A DNA stretch of 64,000 bases, from positions 32,551 through 96,550 of the forward strand of contig LUUF01000115.1 in assembly GCA_001644045.1 (NCBI GenBank), written 5' to 3'. The notes below the pieces were generated by a model. That model ran no database searches and was not told the DNA's origin. It saw nothing but the letters and a program-made list of their open reading frames with translations. The stretch comes from Methylomonas methanica. GTDB lineage: Bacteria; Pseudomonadota; Gammaproteobacteria; Methylococcales; Methylomonadaceae. The position numbers and the translations under genes were made by a program. Positions 34,266 to 42,322 of this stretch are shown here, one piece after another; position 1 is the first letter of the stretch; every line of letters starts with the position of its first letter.

Positions 34266-36503
34266 ATGGGTGTACAGGAAAACTTCGAACAACTCCCGCT
34301 AAAAGAATTCACCGAAAAAGCCTACCTGGATTATTCCATGTACGTGATTTTGGATAGGGCTTTACCACACATCGGCGATGGCCTAAAGCCGGTGCAGCGC
34401 CGCATCGTTTATGCGATGTCGGAACTGGGATTGACCGCATTGGCCAAATACAAAAAATCGGCGCGTACCGTCGGTGACGTGCTGGGTAAATATCATCCGC
34501 ACGGCGATTCGGCTTGTTACGAAGCCATGGTGCTGATGGCGCAGGATTTTTCTTATCGTTATCCGTTGATCGACGGTCAAGGCAACTGGGGTTCGCCGGA
34601 CGACCCGAAATCCTTCGCCGCGATGCGGTATACCGAGTCGCGGCTGACCGCCTATGCGCAAACCTTGCTTAGTGAATTGGGGCAGGGCACGGTGGATTGG
34701 ACGGACAATTTCGACGGCACCTTGAAAGAACCTAGTTTGATGCCTGCACGCTTGCCGAATGTGCTGTTGAACGGCACCATGGGTATAGCAGTGGGCATGG
34801 CGACCGACATTCCACCGCACAATCTGCGCGAAGTTGCTGCCGCCTGTCTGCAGTTGCTGGACGAGCCGGAAACGCCGCTGGAAGGATTATTGACCCATAT
34901 CAAGGGGCCGGATTATCCGACCGATGCCGAGATCGTCACGGCTAGCGCCGACATTCAAAAAATGTATGCAACCGGCAACGGTTCGGTAAAGATGCGAGCG
35001 AAGTACGAGCTGGAAGATGGCAATATCGTCATCACCGCCTTGCCGCATCAGGTCTCGGGCGCAAAGTTGCTGGAACAGATCGCCGCGCAAATGCTGGCGA
35101 AAAAGCTACCGATGATCGAGGATTTGCGCGACGAATCCGATCACGAAAATCCGACACGGTTGTTGGTTATTCCCAAGACCAAGCGCATCGACGTCGATGC
35201 GGTGATGTCGCATTTGTTCGCTACTACCGACCTGGAGAAAAATTACCGGGTCAATATGAACATGATCGGCCTGAACGGTAAGCCGCAGGTTAAGAATCTG
35301 CGCATGATTTTGATCGAATGGATTAGTTTCAGAACAGAAACCGTACGCCGCCGTTTGCAATATCGGTTGGATAAGGTGCTGGCGCGTTTACATATTCTGG
35401 AAGGCTTGCTGATTGCCTATCTGAATATCGATGAAGTGATTGCAATTATCCGCAGAGAAGATCATCCCAAGCCGGTTTTGATGGCGCGGTTTGGCTTGAG
35501 CGATTTGCAGGCCGAAGCGATTCTGGAGTTGAAGCTGCGTCATTTGGCCAAGCTGGAGGAAATGAAGATTCGCGGTGAACAAGACGAACTGGAGCAGGAG
35601 CGTCAGGCGCTGGAAAAAACTTTGGGTTCCGAACGTTTGCTGAATCGTCTGATCCGCAAGGAAATCGAACGAGATGCGGAAAAATACGGTGATGATCGCC
35701 GTTCACCCATCGTCGCGCGCGATGCCGCGCAGGCGCTGGATACTACCGAACTGATTGCTAACGAGCCGGTCACCATTATTTTGTCGCAAAAAGGCTGGAT
35801 ACGCGCCGCCAAGGGTTACGACATCGAAGTGGAAAGCCTGAGCTATCGCGCCGGCGATGCGTATTTATCATCGGCGAAAGGCCGGACTACCCAGCCGGCA
35901 TATGTGCTGGATTCCACGGGTCGAGTCTATACTATTACTACTCACGATCTGCCATCTGCGCGCAGTCAGGGCGAGCCGCTGACCGGCCGCCTAAATCCGC
36001 CCCCAGGCAGTTTGTTTACCGATGTGTTTACCGGGCAATCTGAGGATTGGCTATTGATTGCCAGTAACGCCGGTTACGGCTTTCGAGTGCAGTTAAAAGA
36101 GCTGCAAAGTAAAAATAAGGCTGGTAAAGCTTTGTTGAGCTTGCCGACCGGCGCCAAGGTTTTAACCCCCGCGCCTATTCCAAACGGTCTCGACTTGCTG
36201 GCGGTTGCTACGTTACAGGGAAGGTTGCTGATATTTCCAGCCCTGGATTTGCCGGAGTTGGCGAAAGGCAAGGGAAATAAGCTGATCCAAATTCCCGGTG
36301 GAGACTTGGTTTCCGGCAAGGATGCGGTAGTTGCGGTAACAGCGTTGTCGGCGAATAGCGAATTGAAAATCGTCTCCGGTAAACGACACGTCACCCTCAA
36401 AGCCATGGATATAGCCCAATATGCAGGTAATCGCGCGAATCGCGGTACGGCATTGCCGCGCGGTTTCCAAAAAGTGGATGGGCTGGAGTGTGTCGTCGCT
36501 TAA
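34266..36503 (+). CDS. parC: DNA topoisomerase IV subunit A
   Basis: A 745-residue type IIA topoisomerase subunit that decatenates daughter chromosomes with ParE. It has [37 protein letters not shown] (the quinolone-determining region with Ser and Glu as in sensitive enzymes), [11 protein letters not shown] and [10 protein letters not shown] with the catalytic Tyr. The C-terminal beta-pinwheel is degenerate, as in ParC rather than GyrA. The ATG at 34266 ([12 protein letters not shown]) is chosen because upstream in-frame starts lack family support. parE is not adjacent. Confidence 0.97.
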   Translation: MGVQENFEQLPLKEFTEKAYLDYSMYVILDRALPHIGDGLKPVQRRIVYAMSELGLTALAKYKKSARTVGDVLGKYHPHGDSACYEAMVLMAQDFSYRYPLIDGQGNWGSPDDPKSFAAMRYTESRLTAYAQTLLSELGQGTVDWTDNFDGTLKEPSLMPARLPNVLLNGTMGIAVGMATDIPPHNLREVAAACLQLLDEPETPLEGLLTHIKGPDYPTDAEIVTASADIQKMYATGNGSVKMRAKYELEDGNIVITALPHQVSGAKLLEQIAAQMLAKKLPMIEDLRDESDHENPTRLLVIPKTKRIDVDAVMSHLFATTDLEKNYRVNMNMIGLNGKPQVKNLRMILIEWISFRTETVRRRLQYRLDKVLARLHILEGLLIAYLNIDEVIAIIRREDHPKPVLMARFGLSDLQAEAILELKLRHLAKLEEMKIRGEQDELEQERQALEKTLGSERLLNRLIRKEIERDAEKYGDDRRSPIVARDAAQALDTTELIANEPVTIILSQKGWIRAAKGYDIEVESLSYRAGDAYLSSAKGRTTQPAYVLDSTGRVYTITTHDLPSARSQGEPLTGRLNPPPGSLFTDVFTGQSEDWLLIASNAGYGFRVQLKELQSKNKAGKALLSLPTGAKVLTPAPIPNGLDLLAVATLQGRLLIFPALDLPELAKGKGNKLIQIPGGDLVSGKDAVVAVTALSANSELKIVSGKRHVTLKAMDIAQYAGNRANRGTALPRGFQKVDGLECVVA

Positions 36504-36618
36504 AACTTCGGCTACGTGATATATACATTTCATTAAGGATTCCAAAGCTTTTTTGGCGATTTTTGTGCCAGCCACTAGCGGGTTAAAAACGTGTTATCAG
36601 ATCAATGTAAAAAATCTG

Positions 36619-36647
36619 TTGACGTAAGTGATCAATGTCTTTATCAT
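36619..36647 (+). promoter_or_regulatory. Sigma-70 promoter of the tRNA cluster
   Basis: TTGACG (36619-36624) and TATCAT (36642-36647) are exactly 17 bases apart, about 50 bases before the first tRNA. Confidence 0.7.
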
Positions 36648-36698
36648 AGCTATCTTTCTGGAGTGCTTCTGCTCTTCGGGATAATAAGAAGGTCAATT

Positions 36699-36775
36699 CG
36701 GGGTATAGCGCAGTCTGGTAGCGCGTCTGCTTTGGGAGCAGAATGTCGGGAGTTCGAATCTCTCTACCCCGACCA
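36699..36775 (+). tRNA. tRNA-Pro (TGG)
   Basis: A 77-base cloverleaf with CGGGGTA / TACCCCG acceptor stem, anticodon loop TTTGGGA giving TGG, GTTCGAATC T-arm and encoded CCA. Confidence 0.96.
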
Positions 36776-36781
36776 AGATTT

Positions 36782-36858
36782 GCGCTTGTAGCTCAGCTGG
36801 ATAGAGCATCGGCCTTCTAAGCCGAGGGTCGCAGGTTCGAGTCCTGCCAAGCGTGCCA
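36782..36858 (+). tRNA. tRNA-Arg (TCT)
   Basis: A 77-base cloverleaf, acceptor GCGCTTG / CAAGCGT (G-U at the end pair), anticodon loop CTTCTAA giving TCT, GTTCGAGTC T-arm and encoded CCA. It starts six bases after tRNA-Pro. Confidence 0.95.
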
Positions 36859-36878
36859 TCGCAAAAATTCATCATTAT

Positions 36879-36955
36879 GGTGAGCGTAGCTCAGTTGGTA
36901 GAGTCCCGGATTGTGATTCCGGTTGTCGTGGGTTCGAGCCCCATCGTTCACCCCA
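36879..36955 (+). tRNA. tRNA-His (GTG)
   Basis: A 77-base cloverleaf with the histidine-specific extra G at -1 opposite C73, acceptor GTGAGCG / CGTTCAC, anticodon loop TTGTGAT giving GTG, and encoded CCA. Last gene of the tRNA cluster; no strong terminator follows. Confidence 0.96.
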
Positions 36956-37117
36956 ATAAGATCAGTGTTTAGCAATTTGACGGTTGCCACGGAAGTGTCA
37001 ACTTTCCTGGAAAATGGCTAGACAATCAAAAATCTCGTCCTTTCGGGCGATAGTCTCAAAAATCATTCAGAATTTATTATTTTTGTCTGCGTAAAATGTC
37101 GCGTTCGGATTAGAAAA

Positions 37118-37681
37118 CTACTGTCGTGGTGTTTCCGATTTGTGTTGCATTTCTTCCCTGCGTAGTAAAGCCGCTTTGCGTTCCAAGCCCCAGCGGTAGC
37201 CTGACAATTTCCCGTCAATGCTTAATACCCGGTGACAAGGTATTGCTATGGCCAAAGGGTTGGCAGCGCATGCGCTCGCTACCGCTCGAGCCGAATTCGG
37301 TGAGCCTATACGCCGGGCAATGTCGCTGTAGCTAGCGGTGGCGCCGACAGGAATTTCCCGCAACGCTTGCCAGACGCGCTGTTGGAATGGCGTTCCGCCG
37401 GTATCCAAGGTTAACGCCAGTCCCTGTTCCGGCATGTCGATAAATTTTCGTAATGTGGCGAAAATGTGTTCGAACTCAGGGGCACTGTCTATATATTTTG
37501 CGTCTGGAAATTTATTCTGGAAGCCAGTCGTTAAATTGTCCGGATCATCGCCTAAGGCGATTGCGCAAATACCGCTTGGTTTAGTAGCCACCAGCAACCA
37601 ACCCAATTGGCACGCTCCTGTCGTGAATCGGATCTGGCTATCTGGTTTGCCGGTATTATTTTGGGAAATAGTGATGTTCAT
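37118..37681 (-). CDS. ogt: Methylated-DNA-[protein]-cysteine S-methyltransferase
   Basis: A 187-residue suicidal DNA-repair protein that removes O6-alkyl groups from guanine. The active-site IPCHRV is followed by LSGYRWGLERKAALLRRE, and the wing region PFQQRVWQALREIPVGATASYSDIA is present. The sequence is closest in style to the C-terminal half of Ada, but the N-terminal zinc/AraC part is absent. The ATG at 37681 has AGGA seven bases upstream and is preferred to the longer frame. Convergent with the tRNA cluster. Confidence 0.93.
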   Translation of the reverse strand: MNITISQNNTGKPDSQIRFTTGACQLGWLLVATKPSGICAIALGDDPDNLTTGFQNKFPDAKYIDSAPEFEHIFATLRKFIDMPEQGLALTLDTGGTPFQQRVWQALREIPVGATASYSDIARRIGSPNSARAVASACAANPLAIAIPCHRVLSIDGKLSGYRWGLERKAALLRREEMQHKSETPRQ

Positions 37682-37740
37682 ATTTCGTCCTAATTTATGC
37701 TGGTCTATAACAATAGTGTTTGGCAAAATTTGCAGTCTGC

Positions 37741-38481
37741 ATGTTACTCAACAAAATAATGAAAAAACTATTGAATCAAAGCTTTTTAACCAACTTTATT
37801 TCCCTGCTAATAATCGCTGTCGGGTATGTCAGTCCGTTTTATCCCGAAACATTGAAAGCGATCGGTTTTTTTGCGTTTTCCGGGGCAATTACCAATTGGC
37901 TGGCCATTCATATGCTGTTCGAAAAAGTGCCGTTCTTATATGGCTCGGGGATTATCCCGGCGCGTTTCGAAGAGTTTAAAGCATCGATCAAGGCCTTGAT
38001 GATGCAGCAATTTTTCACGGTGGAAAATATCGAACAGTTTATCGAGACAGAAGAGCAACAAGGAGGGCGGATTTTGAATCTGCAACCTTTATTAAGCGCG
38101 GTCGATTACGACAAAGTCTATGAAGGCTTGGTGTCGTCGATCATGGCGTCGTCGTTTGGCGGCATGTTGTTGATGATGGGTGGCGAAGAGGCGTTATTGC
38201 CGCTAAAACAACCCTTTACCGAAAAAATGCAGCACACGCTATCGGAAATGGTGGAGTCCGAGCGGTTTAAGCACGCTTTGCAGCAGGGATTGAATGCGCA
38301 CAAGATCGGCGAGGATTTGACCGGCAAAATCGAAATGGTGATCGATAGGCGTTTGAGCGAGCTAACGCCGCAATTGGTCAAGGAAATGGTGCAATCCATT
38401 ATCAAGCAACATTTGGGTTGGCTGGTGGTGTGGGGCGGCGTATTCGGTGGCGTGTTGGGCGCTGTGTTCGGTTTTGCTTGA
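37741..38481 (+). CDS. DUF445 family membrane protein
   Basis: A 246-residue protein. Two N-terminal helices (LTNFISLLIIAVGYVSPFY; AIGFFAFSGAITNWLAIHMLF) contain the family signature GAITNWLAIHMLFEKVP. A long amphipathic helical middle (residues ~75-220) and a C-terminal Gly-rich hydrophobic end (LGWLVVWGGVFGGVLGAVFGF) follow. DUF445 proteins are conserved envelope proteins without a defined reaction. The start is uncertain: ATG 37741 or ATG 37759 (MKKLLNQ) are both possible with weak ribosome sites. It lies 11 bases ahead of an alpha/beta hydrolase. Confidence 0.82.
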   Translation: MLLNKIMKKLLNQSFLTNFISLLIIAVGYVSPFYPETLKAIGFFAFSGAITNWLAIHMLFEKVPFLYGSGIIPARFEEFKASIKALMMQQFFTVENIEQFIETEEQQGGRILNLQPLLSAVDYDKVYEGLVSSIMASSFGGMLLMMGGEEALLPLKQPFTEKMQHTLSEMVESERFKHALQQGLNAHKIGEDLTGKIEMVIDRRLSELTPQLVKEMVQSIIKQHLGWLVVWGGVFGGVLGAVFGFA

Positions 38482-38492
38482 GCATCGCGACA

Positions 38493-39266
38493 ATGACTAC
38501 TATCGAGCTGGCTTACGATAGTTTCGGCGAACCAGGTGACACGCCGTTACTGATTGTGCACGGTTTTTTGGCAGCCTCGCGTAACTGGCGTTCGGTAGCC
38601 AAACGTCTAGCCGAGCAGCAGCACGTTTATGTGCTGGATATGCGCAATCACGGCAGTTCGCCGCATGCCGAGGTGTTGGATTATCCCAGCATGGCCGCCG
38701 ATCTGTTGGCTTTTATGGATGGTCACGGTATCGAGCATGCGCATCTGCTGGGTCATAGCATGGGCGGTAAGGCTGTGATGTGGTTTGCGTTGCATTACCC
38801 GGAGCGGGTCGCTGGTTTGATCGTTGCTGACATCGCCCCGGTAAGTTATCAGCATAGCTTCGACGATCTGGTTGATGCTCTCAGTCGATTACCGGTGGAC
38901 AGCATTGGCAACCGAAAGCAAGCGGAAGAGGCACTAGCGGAAGCCGTTCCGGATCTCGCTTACCGACAGTTTTTATTACAAAACCTGTTGCTGAAAGACG
39001 GCAATTACTACTGGCGGATTAATCTGGATATTATTCAAAAAAATGCCCATCATATCGTTGGTTTTCCGGACGTCGGCGATAGGCGGTTTACTCGGTCGGT
39101 GTTATTCATCGGTGGCGGCAATTCCAAATATCTGGATGAAGAGGCGATTTATGCGGTGTTTCCGCAAGCAAAAATCGCGAAAATTCCGGATACCGGCCAC
39201 TGGTTATATGTAGAAGAGCCGGACGCGTTTTGTAGCTTGGTGGGGGACTGGTTGCTTGCGGCGTAG
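38493..39266 (+). CDS. Alpha/beta hydrolase (YbfF-like esterase)
   Basis: A 257-residue esterase. HGFLAASRNW carries the oxyanion-hole region, LGHSMGGKAV the nucleophile Ser, and DTGHWLYVEEP the catalytic His. The NHGSSPHAEVLDYPSMAADLLAFMD region is typical of the YbfF/acyl-CoA esterase group. The ATG at 38493 is chosen because longer versions read through the end of the DUF445 gene in another frame. It probably forms an operon with that gene. The natural substrate is unknown. Confidence 0.88.
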   Translation: MTTIELAYDSFGEPGDTPLLIVHGFLAASRNWRSVAKRLAEQQHVYVLDMRNHGSSPHAEVLDYPSMAADLLAFMDGHGIEHAHLLGHSMGGKAVMWFALHYPERVAGLIVADIAPVSYQHSFDDLVDALSRLPVDSIGNRKQAEEALAEAVPDLAYRQFLLQNLLLKDGNYYWRINLDIIQKNAHHIVGFPDVGDRRFTRSVLFIGGGNSKYLDEEAIYAVFPQAKIAKIPDTGHWLYVEEPDAFCSLVGDWLLAA

Positions 39267-39378
39267 TGTTTAAGTCGTTGATCTAGGCCGGTTTAGAACC
39301 TTGGTACACTGGTGAATATCCGGAATAACGATAAGCTTACCGCCGCAATCTAGCTAGTTCAGTGCGGAGCAGTAACAC

Positions 39379-39753
39379 ATGACAGATAACTCATCTCAAC
39401 ACACTCAGGGTATCAGACGAGGCAAACTTGCGGTGCCGCTCGAGGATTTGTTGCTCACTCAGTCCGACCACGGGCTAAGCGATTATTTGTCACTATCGCT
39501 GAGCGATTGCGGCGAACATACCAAGGTCAGTATCACCACGACAGATGTCGAGCCCTTAACCTATTCGGCTTTTATTCATGTTTCCTCACCGTTGGATTTT
39601 GCTTCAGTGGTATTTGTGGCGCAGCCGGTTAAGCTGGGTGAGTTGAGCGATCATCGAACATTGCCTGATAAAAGAAAAGCTTGTGTTAGAATCGCGCGGC
39701 TTGCACCGTTTTGGCGAGTGTTGCGACAAAAGGGATCGCAACGCCGGCGCTGA
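39379..39753 (+). CDS. Short hypothetical protein with T1SS-target-like segment
   Basis: A 124-residue protein with no clear signal or membrane helix. VPLEDLLLTQSDHGLSDYLSLSLSDCGEHTKVSI resembles the conserved end module of some type I secretion substrates (a DLLxxxx-LSDYLxF pattern followed by a beta strand). The C terminus is very basic (RVLRQKGSQRRR). It could be a stand-alone remnant of a larger adhesin or a genuine small gene. GGAG is about 11 bases before the ATG. A second gene (PPi-PFK) follows on the same strand. Confidence 0.45.
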   Translation: MTDNSSQHTQGIRRGKLAVPLEDLLLTQSDHGLSDYLSLSLSDCGEHTKVSITTTDVEPLTYSAFIHVSSPLDFASVVFVAQPVKLGELSDHRTLPDKRKACVRIARLAPFWRVLRQKGSQRRR

Positions 39754-39823
39754 GACGCGGCGATAGCTGATGGTTGGCACGCCGAGCCATCACTTTTTTC
39801 TTAACTTTATATGCGAAATGCTC

Positions 39824-41053
39824 ATGAACAAACCCAAAAAAGTCGCAATCCTCACGGCCGGCGGTTTGGCGCCTTGCCTGAACTCCGCTATCGGCAGCCT
39901 GATTGAACGCTACACAGAAATTGATCCCAGTATCGAGATTATTTGCTATCGCGGCGGCTACAAAGGTTTGCTGCTTGGCGACTCTTATGCCGTAACCGCT
40001 GAAGTGCGCGCCAAAGCCGGTTTACTGCAACGTTTCGGCGGTTCGGTGATCGGCAACAGCCGCGTCAAACTGACCAACATTAAAGACTGTGTGAAACGCG
40101 GCTTGGTGAAAGAAGGCGAAGACCCACAAAAAGTGGCTGCCGACCAATTGATCAAAGACGGTGTCGATATTCTGCACACTATCGGCGGCGACGACACGAA
40201 TACTGCAGCGGCGGATCTCGCGGCTTTCCTGGCGAAAAACAACTACGGCCTGACCGTGATCGGTTTGCCGAAAACCGTCGATAACGATGTGTTCCCGATC
40301 AAACAATCCCTGGGTGCTTGGACTGCCGCTGAGCAAGGCGCGCGTTATTTCATGAACGTGGTAGCCGAGAACAATTCCAACCCGCGCATGCTGATCGTCC
40401 ACGAAGTGATGGGCCGTAACTGCGGCTGGCTGACAGCCGCTACCGCGCAGGAATATCGCAAATTGCTGGATCGCGCCGAGTGGTTGCCTGAATTGGGCTT
40501 GTCCCGCGAGTCTTACGAAGTGCATGCGGTATTCGTTCCGGAAATGGCTATCGATTTGGAAGCCGAAGCGGCGCGGTTACGCGCGGTGATGGACAAAGTC
40601 GATTGCGTCAATATCTTCGTATCCGAAGGTGCCGGCGTAGAAGCCATCGTTGCCGAATTGCAAGCCAAGGGCCAGGAAGTACCGCGCGATGCGTTCGGTC
40701 ACATCAAGCTGGATGCGGTTAATCCGGGCAAATGGTTCGGCGAGCAATTCGCGCAAATGATAGGTGCGGAAAAAACCTTGGTGCAAAAATCAGGTTACTT
40801 CGCCCGCGCTGCTGCGGCCAATGTCGACGATATGCGTCTGATCAAATCTTGTGCGGACTTGGCCGTGGAATGTGCGTTCCGCCGTGAATCCGGCGTAATG
40901 GGTCACGACGAAGATAACGGCAACGTATTGCGTGCTATCGAGTTCCCACGTATCAAAGGCGGTAAACCGTTCAATATCGATACCGACTGGTTTACCCAAA
41001 CGCTGGCTGAAATTGGCCAGAAAAAAGGCGGCAAAGTAGAAGTCAGCCACTAA
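39824..41053 (+). CDS. pfp: Pyrophosphate-dependent 6-phosphofructokinase
   Basis: A 409-residue phosphofructokinase that uses PPi to phosphorylate fructose 6-phosphate reversibly. The donor-site signature GGDDTNTAA (Asp replacing the Gly of ATP enzymes) and GLPKTVDND (Lys in place of Gly) indicate PPi rather than ATP. Substrate residues lie in EVMGRNCGWL. In type I methanotrophs this enzyme also acts on ribulose-monophosphate cycle sugars. The ATG at 39824 (MNKPKKVAILTAGG) is chosen because it starts at the family N terminus. A strong terminator follows. Confidence 0.95.
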   Translation: MNKPKKVAILTAGGLAPCLNSAIGSLIERYTEIDPSIEIICYRGGYKGLLLGDSYAVTAEVRAKAGLLQRFGGSVIGNSRVKLTNIKDCVKRGLVKEGEDPQKVAADQLIKDGVDILHTIGGDDTNTAAADLAAFLAKNNYGLTVIGLPKTVDNDVFPIKQSLGAWTAAEQGARYFMNVVAENNSNPRMLIVHEVMGRNCGWLTAATAQEYRKLLDRAEWLPELGLSRESYEVHAVFVPEMAIDLEAEAARLRAVMDKVDCVNIFVSEGAGVEAIVAELQAKGQEVPRDAFGHIKLDAVNPGKWFGEQFAQMIGAEKTLVQKSGYFARAAAANVDDMRLIKSCADLAVECAFRRESGVMGHDEDNGNVLRAIEFPRIKGGKPFNIDTDWFTQTLAEIGQKKGGKVEVSH

Positions 41054-41073
41054 TTAGTTGGAAGCTTGACTCT

Positions 41074-41098
41074 AGGGGCGGATTTTCCGCCCCTTTTT
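41074..41098 (+). terminator. Rho-independent terminator of pfp
   Basis: Stem AGGGGCGGA / TCCGCCCCT with a 3-base loop (41074-41094), then TTTT. It lies 21 bases after the pfp stop. Confidence 0.88.
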
Positions 41099-41102
41099 GT
41101 TT

Positions 41103-41126
41103 GGGCGATTGAAATCGCCCCTACGG
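41103..41126. repeat. REP-like palindrome (GTAGGGGCGA family)
   Basis: GGGCGATT-GA-AATCGCCCC followed by TAC just past the pfp terminator, matching one arm of the element inside hypF. Confidence 0.6.
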
Positions 41127-41134
41127 TTCCAGTA

Positions 41135-41602
41135 TTACAATCCCAACTCGCTCAATCCCGCATGTTCATCGGGTCGCCGGCCCAGCGGCCAATGGAATAA
41201 ACGATCATCGGCCTCAATCGGCAAATCGTTGATGCTCGCAAAGCGGCGCTGCATGAATCCATACTCGTTAAATTCCCAATTCTCGTTGCCGTAACTGCGA
41301 AACCAGTTGCCGGCGTCGTCATGCCACTCGTAAGCAAAACGCACCGCGATGCGGTTGTCGGTATAAGCCCATAACTCTTTGATCAGACGGTAATCCAATT
41401 CCTTGGCCCACTTGTGTTGTAAAAATTCGCGGATTTGGCTGCGGCCGACCGGAAACTCGGCGCGATTGCGCCAGCGGCTGTCTTCGGTATACACCTGCAC
41501 CACGCGATCCGGATCGCGGCTATTCCAGGCGTCTTCGGCCATGCGGACTTTTTGCGCGGCGGTGTCGGCGGTAAATGGCGGTAGAGGCGGTTTGCTGTCC
41601 AT
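41135..41602 (-). CDS. DUF1348 / NTF2-like protein
   Basis: A 155-residue protein of the SnoaL/NTF2-like fold: [76 protein letters not shown] and the end REFLxx...[11 protein letters not shown]. This is DUF1348, a family of small stress- or redox-linked proteins with no defined reaction. AGGAG precedes the ATG. It is divergent from a TetR gene with two operator-like palindromes between them, so it is the likely target of that repressor. Confidence 0.88.
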   Translation of the reverse strand: MDSKPPLPPFTADTAAQKVRMAEDAWNSRDPDRVVQVYTEDSRWRNRAEFPVGRSQIREFLQHKWAKELDYRLIKELWAYTDNRIAVRFAYEWHDDAGNWFRSYGNENWEFNEYGFMQRRFASINDLPIEADDRLFHWPLGRRPDEHAGLSELGL

Positions 41603-41631
41603 TGTTGAGCTCCTGAGCGGGTTGATAAATT

Positions 41632-41653
41632 AAGTAGACAGGTTTGTCTACTT
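41632..41653. promoter_or_regulatory. TetR-type operator, copy 1
   Basis: AAGTAGACA-N4-TGTCTACTT, a 9-4-9 palindrome 30 bases upstream of the DUF1348 start. It has the same core as copy 2 and probably represses DUF1348. Confidence 0.75.
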
Positions 41654-41669
41654 TTGTCGATGGTAGCAA

Positions 41670-41691
41670 TTGTAGACAGACTTGTCTACAA
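41670..41691. promoter_or_regulatory. TetR-type operator, copy 2
   Basis: TTGTAGACA-N4-TGTCTACAA, the same 9-4-9 architecture as copy 1, eight bases upstream of the TetR start codon, suggesting autorepression. Confidence 0.75.
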
Positions 41692-41698
41692 TCGAAAC

Positions 41699-42322
41699 AT
41701 GATTTCCGATTCCTCTAAGACTATTTTGGACCGACCGCCTCGAGAGAGGATTCTGCTGACCGCGCACGATCTGTTTTATCGGGACGGGATTCGCGCCACC
41801 GGCATCGATAAAGTGATTGCCGAATCCGGCGTGACTAAAGTGACGTTCTATCGATATTTTCCCAGCAAGAACGATTTGATCCGGGCTTTTTTGGATTTTC
41901 GGCACGAAGGCTGGATGGCCTGGTTTCGCGACGCGATCCAGAGACACGGTGGTCGGGTGGGCAGTGGATTAATGCCGCTGGTAGCCGCGATGGCAGAATG
42001 GTTTCGCAAGCCGATTTATCGCGGCTGCGCGTTTATCAATACCGTTGCGGAATTGGGCGGCGTGTTGCCCGATGTAGTGGAAATCTGCCATCAGCATAAA
42101 CAGGATATGGTGCGGGTAATTGCCGAATTGTTGCCGGATGGCCCAAACCGCCTGCAATTGGCGAATGCCGCCGCAGTGGCGATCGACGGCGCCATCGTCA
42201 AGGCGCAGCTGGAATCGCAAGACGCCGAGGAGAAGCAATCCTTACAGAGCTTGGAGACGCTATTAATCGCGCTCGATGCCTTCGCGGAATCAACGCCGGC
42301 GGTTAAAGCGCCGAACGATTAG
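41699..42322 (+). CDS. TetR family repressor
   Basis: A 207-residue regulator. The N-terminal HTH (residues ~15-65) has RERILLTAHDLFYRDGIRATGIDKVI and VTKVTFYRYFPSKNDLIRAFL; the C-terminal part is a helical ligand domain with RGCAFINTVAELGG. The ATG at 41699 is chosen because the longer frame would run through operator copy 2. It is divergent from DUF1348 and its 3' end overlaps the convergent P-type ATPase by 33 bases. The ligand is unknown. Confidence 0.92.
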   Translation: MISDSSKTILDRPPRERILLTAHDLFYRDGIRATGIDKVIAESGVTKVTFYRYFPSKNDLIRAFLDFRHEGWMAWFRDAIQRHGGRVGSGLMPLVAAMAEWFRKPIYRGCAFINTVAELGGVLPDVVEICHQHKQDMVRVIAELLPDGPNRLQLANAAAVAIDGAIVKAQLESQDAEEKQSLQSLETLLIALDAFAESTPAVKAPND

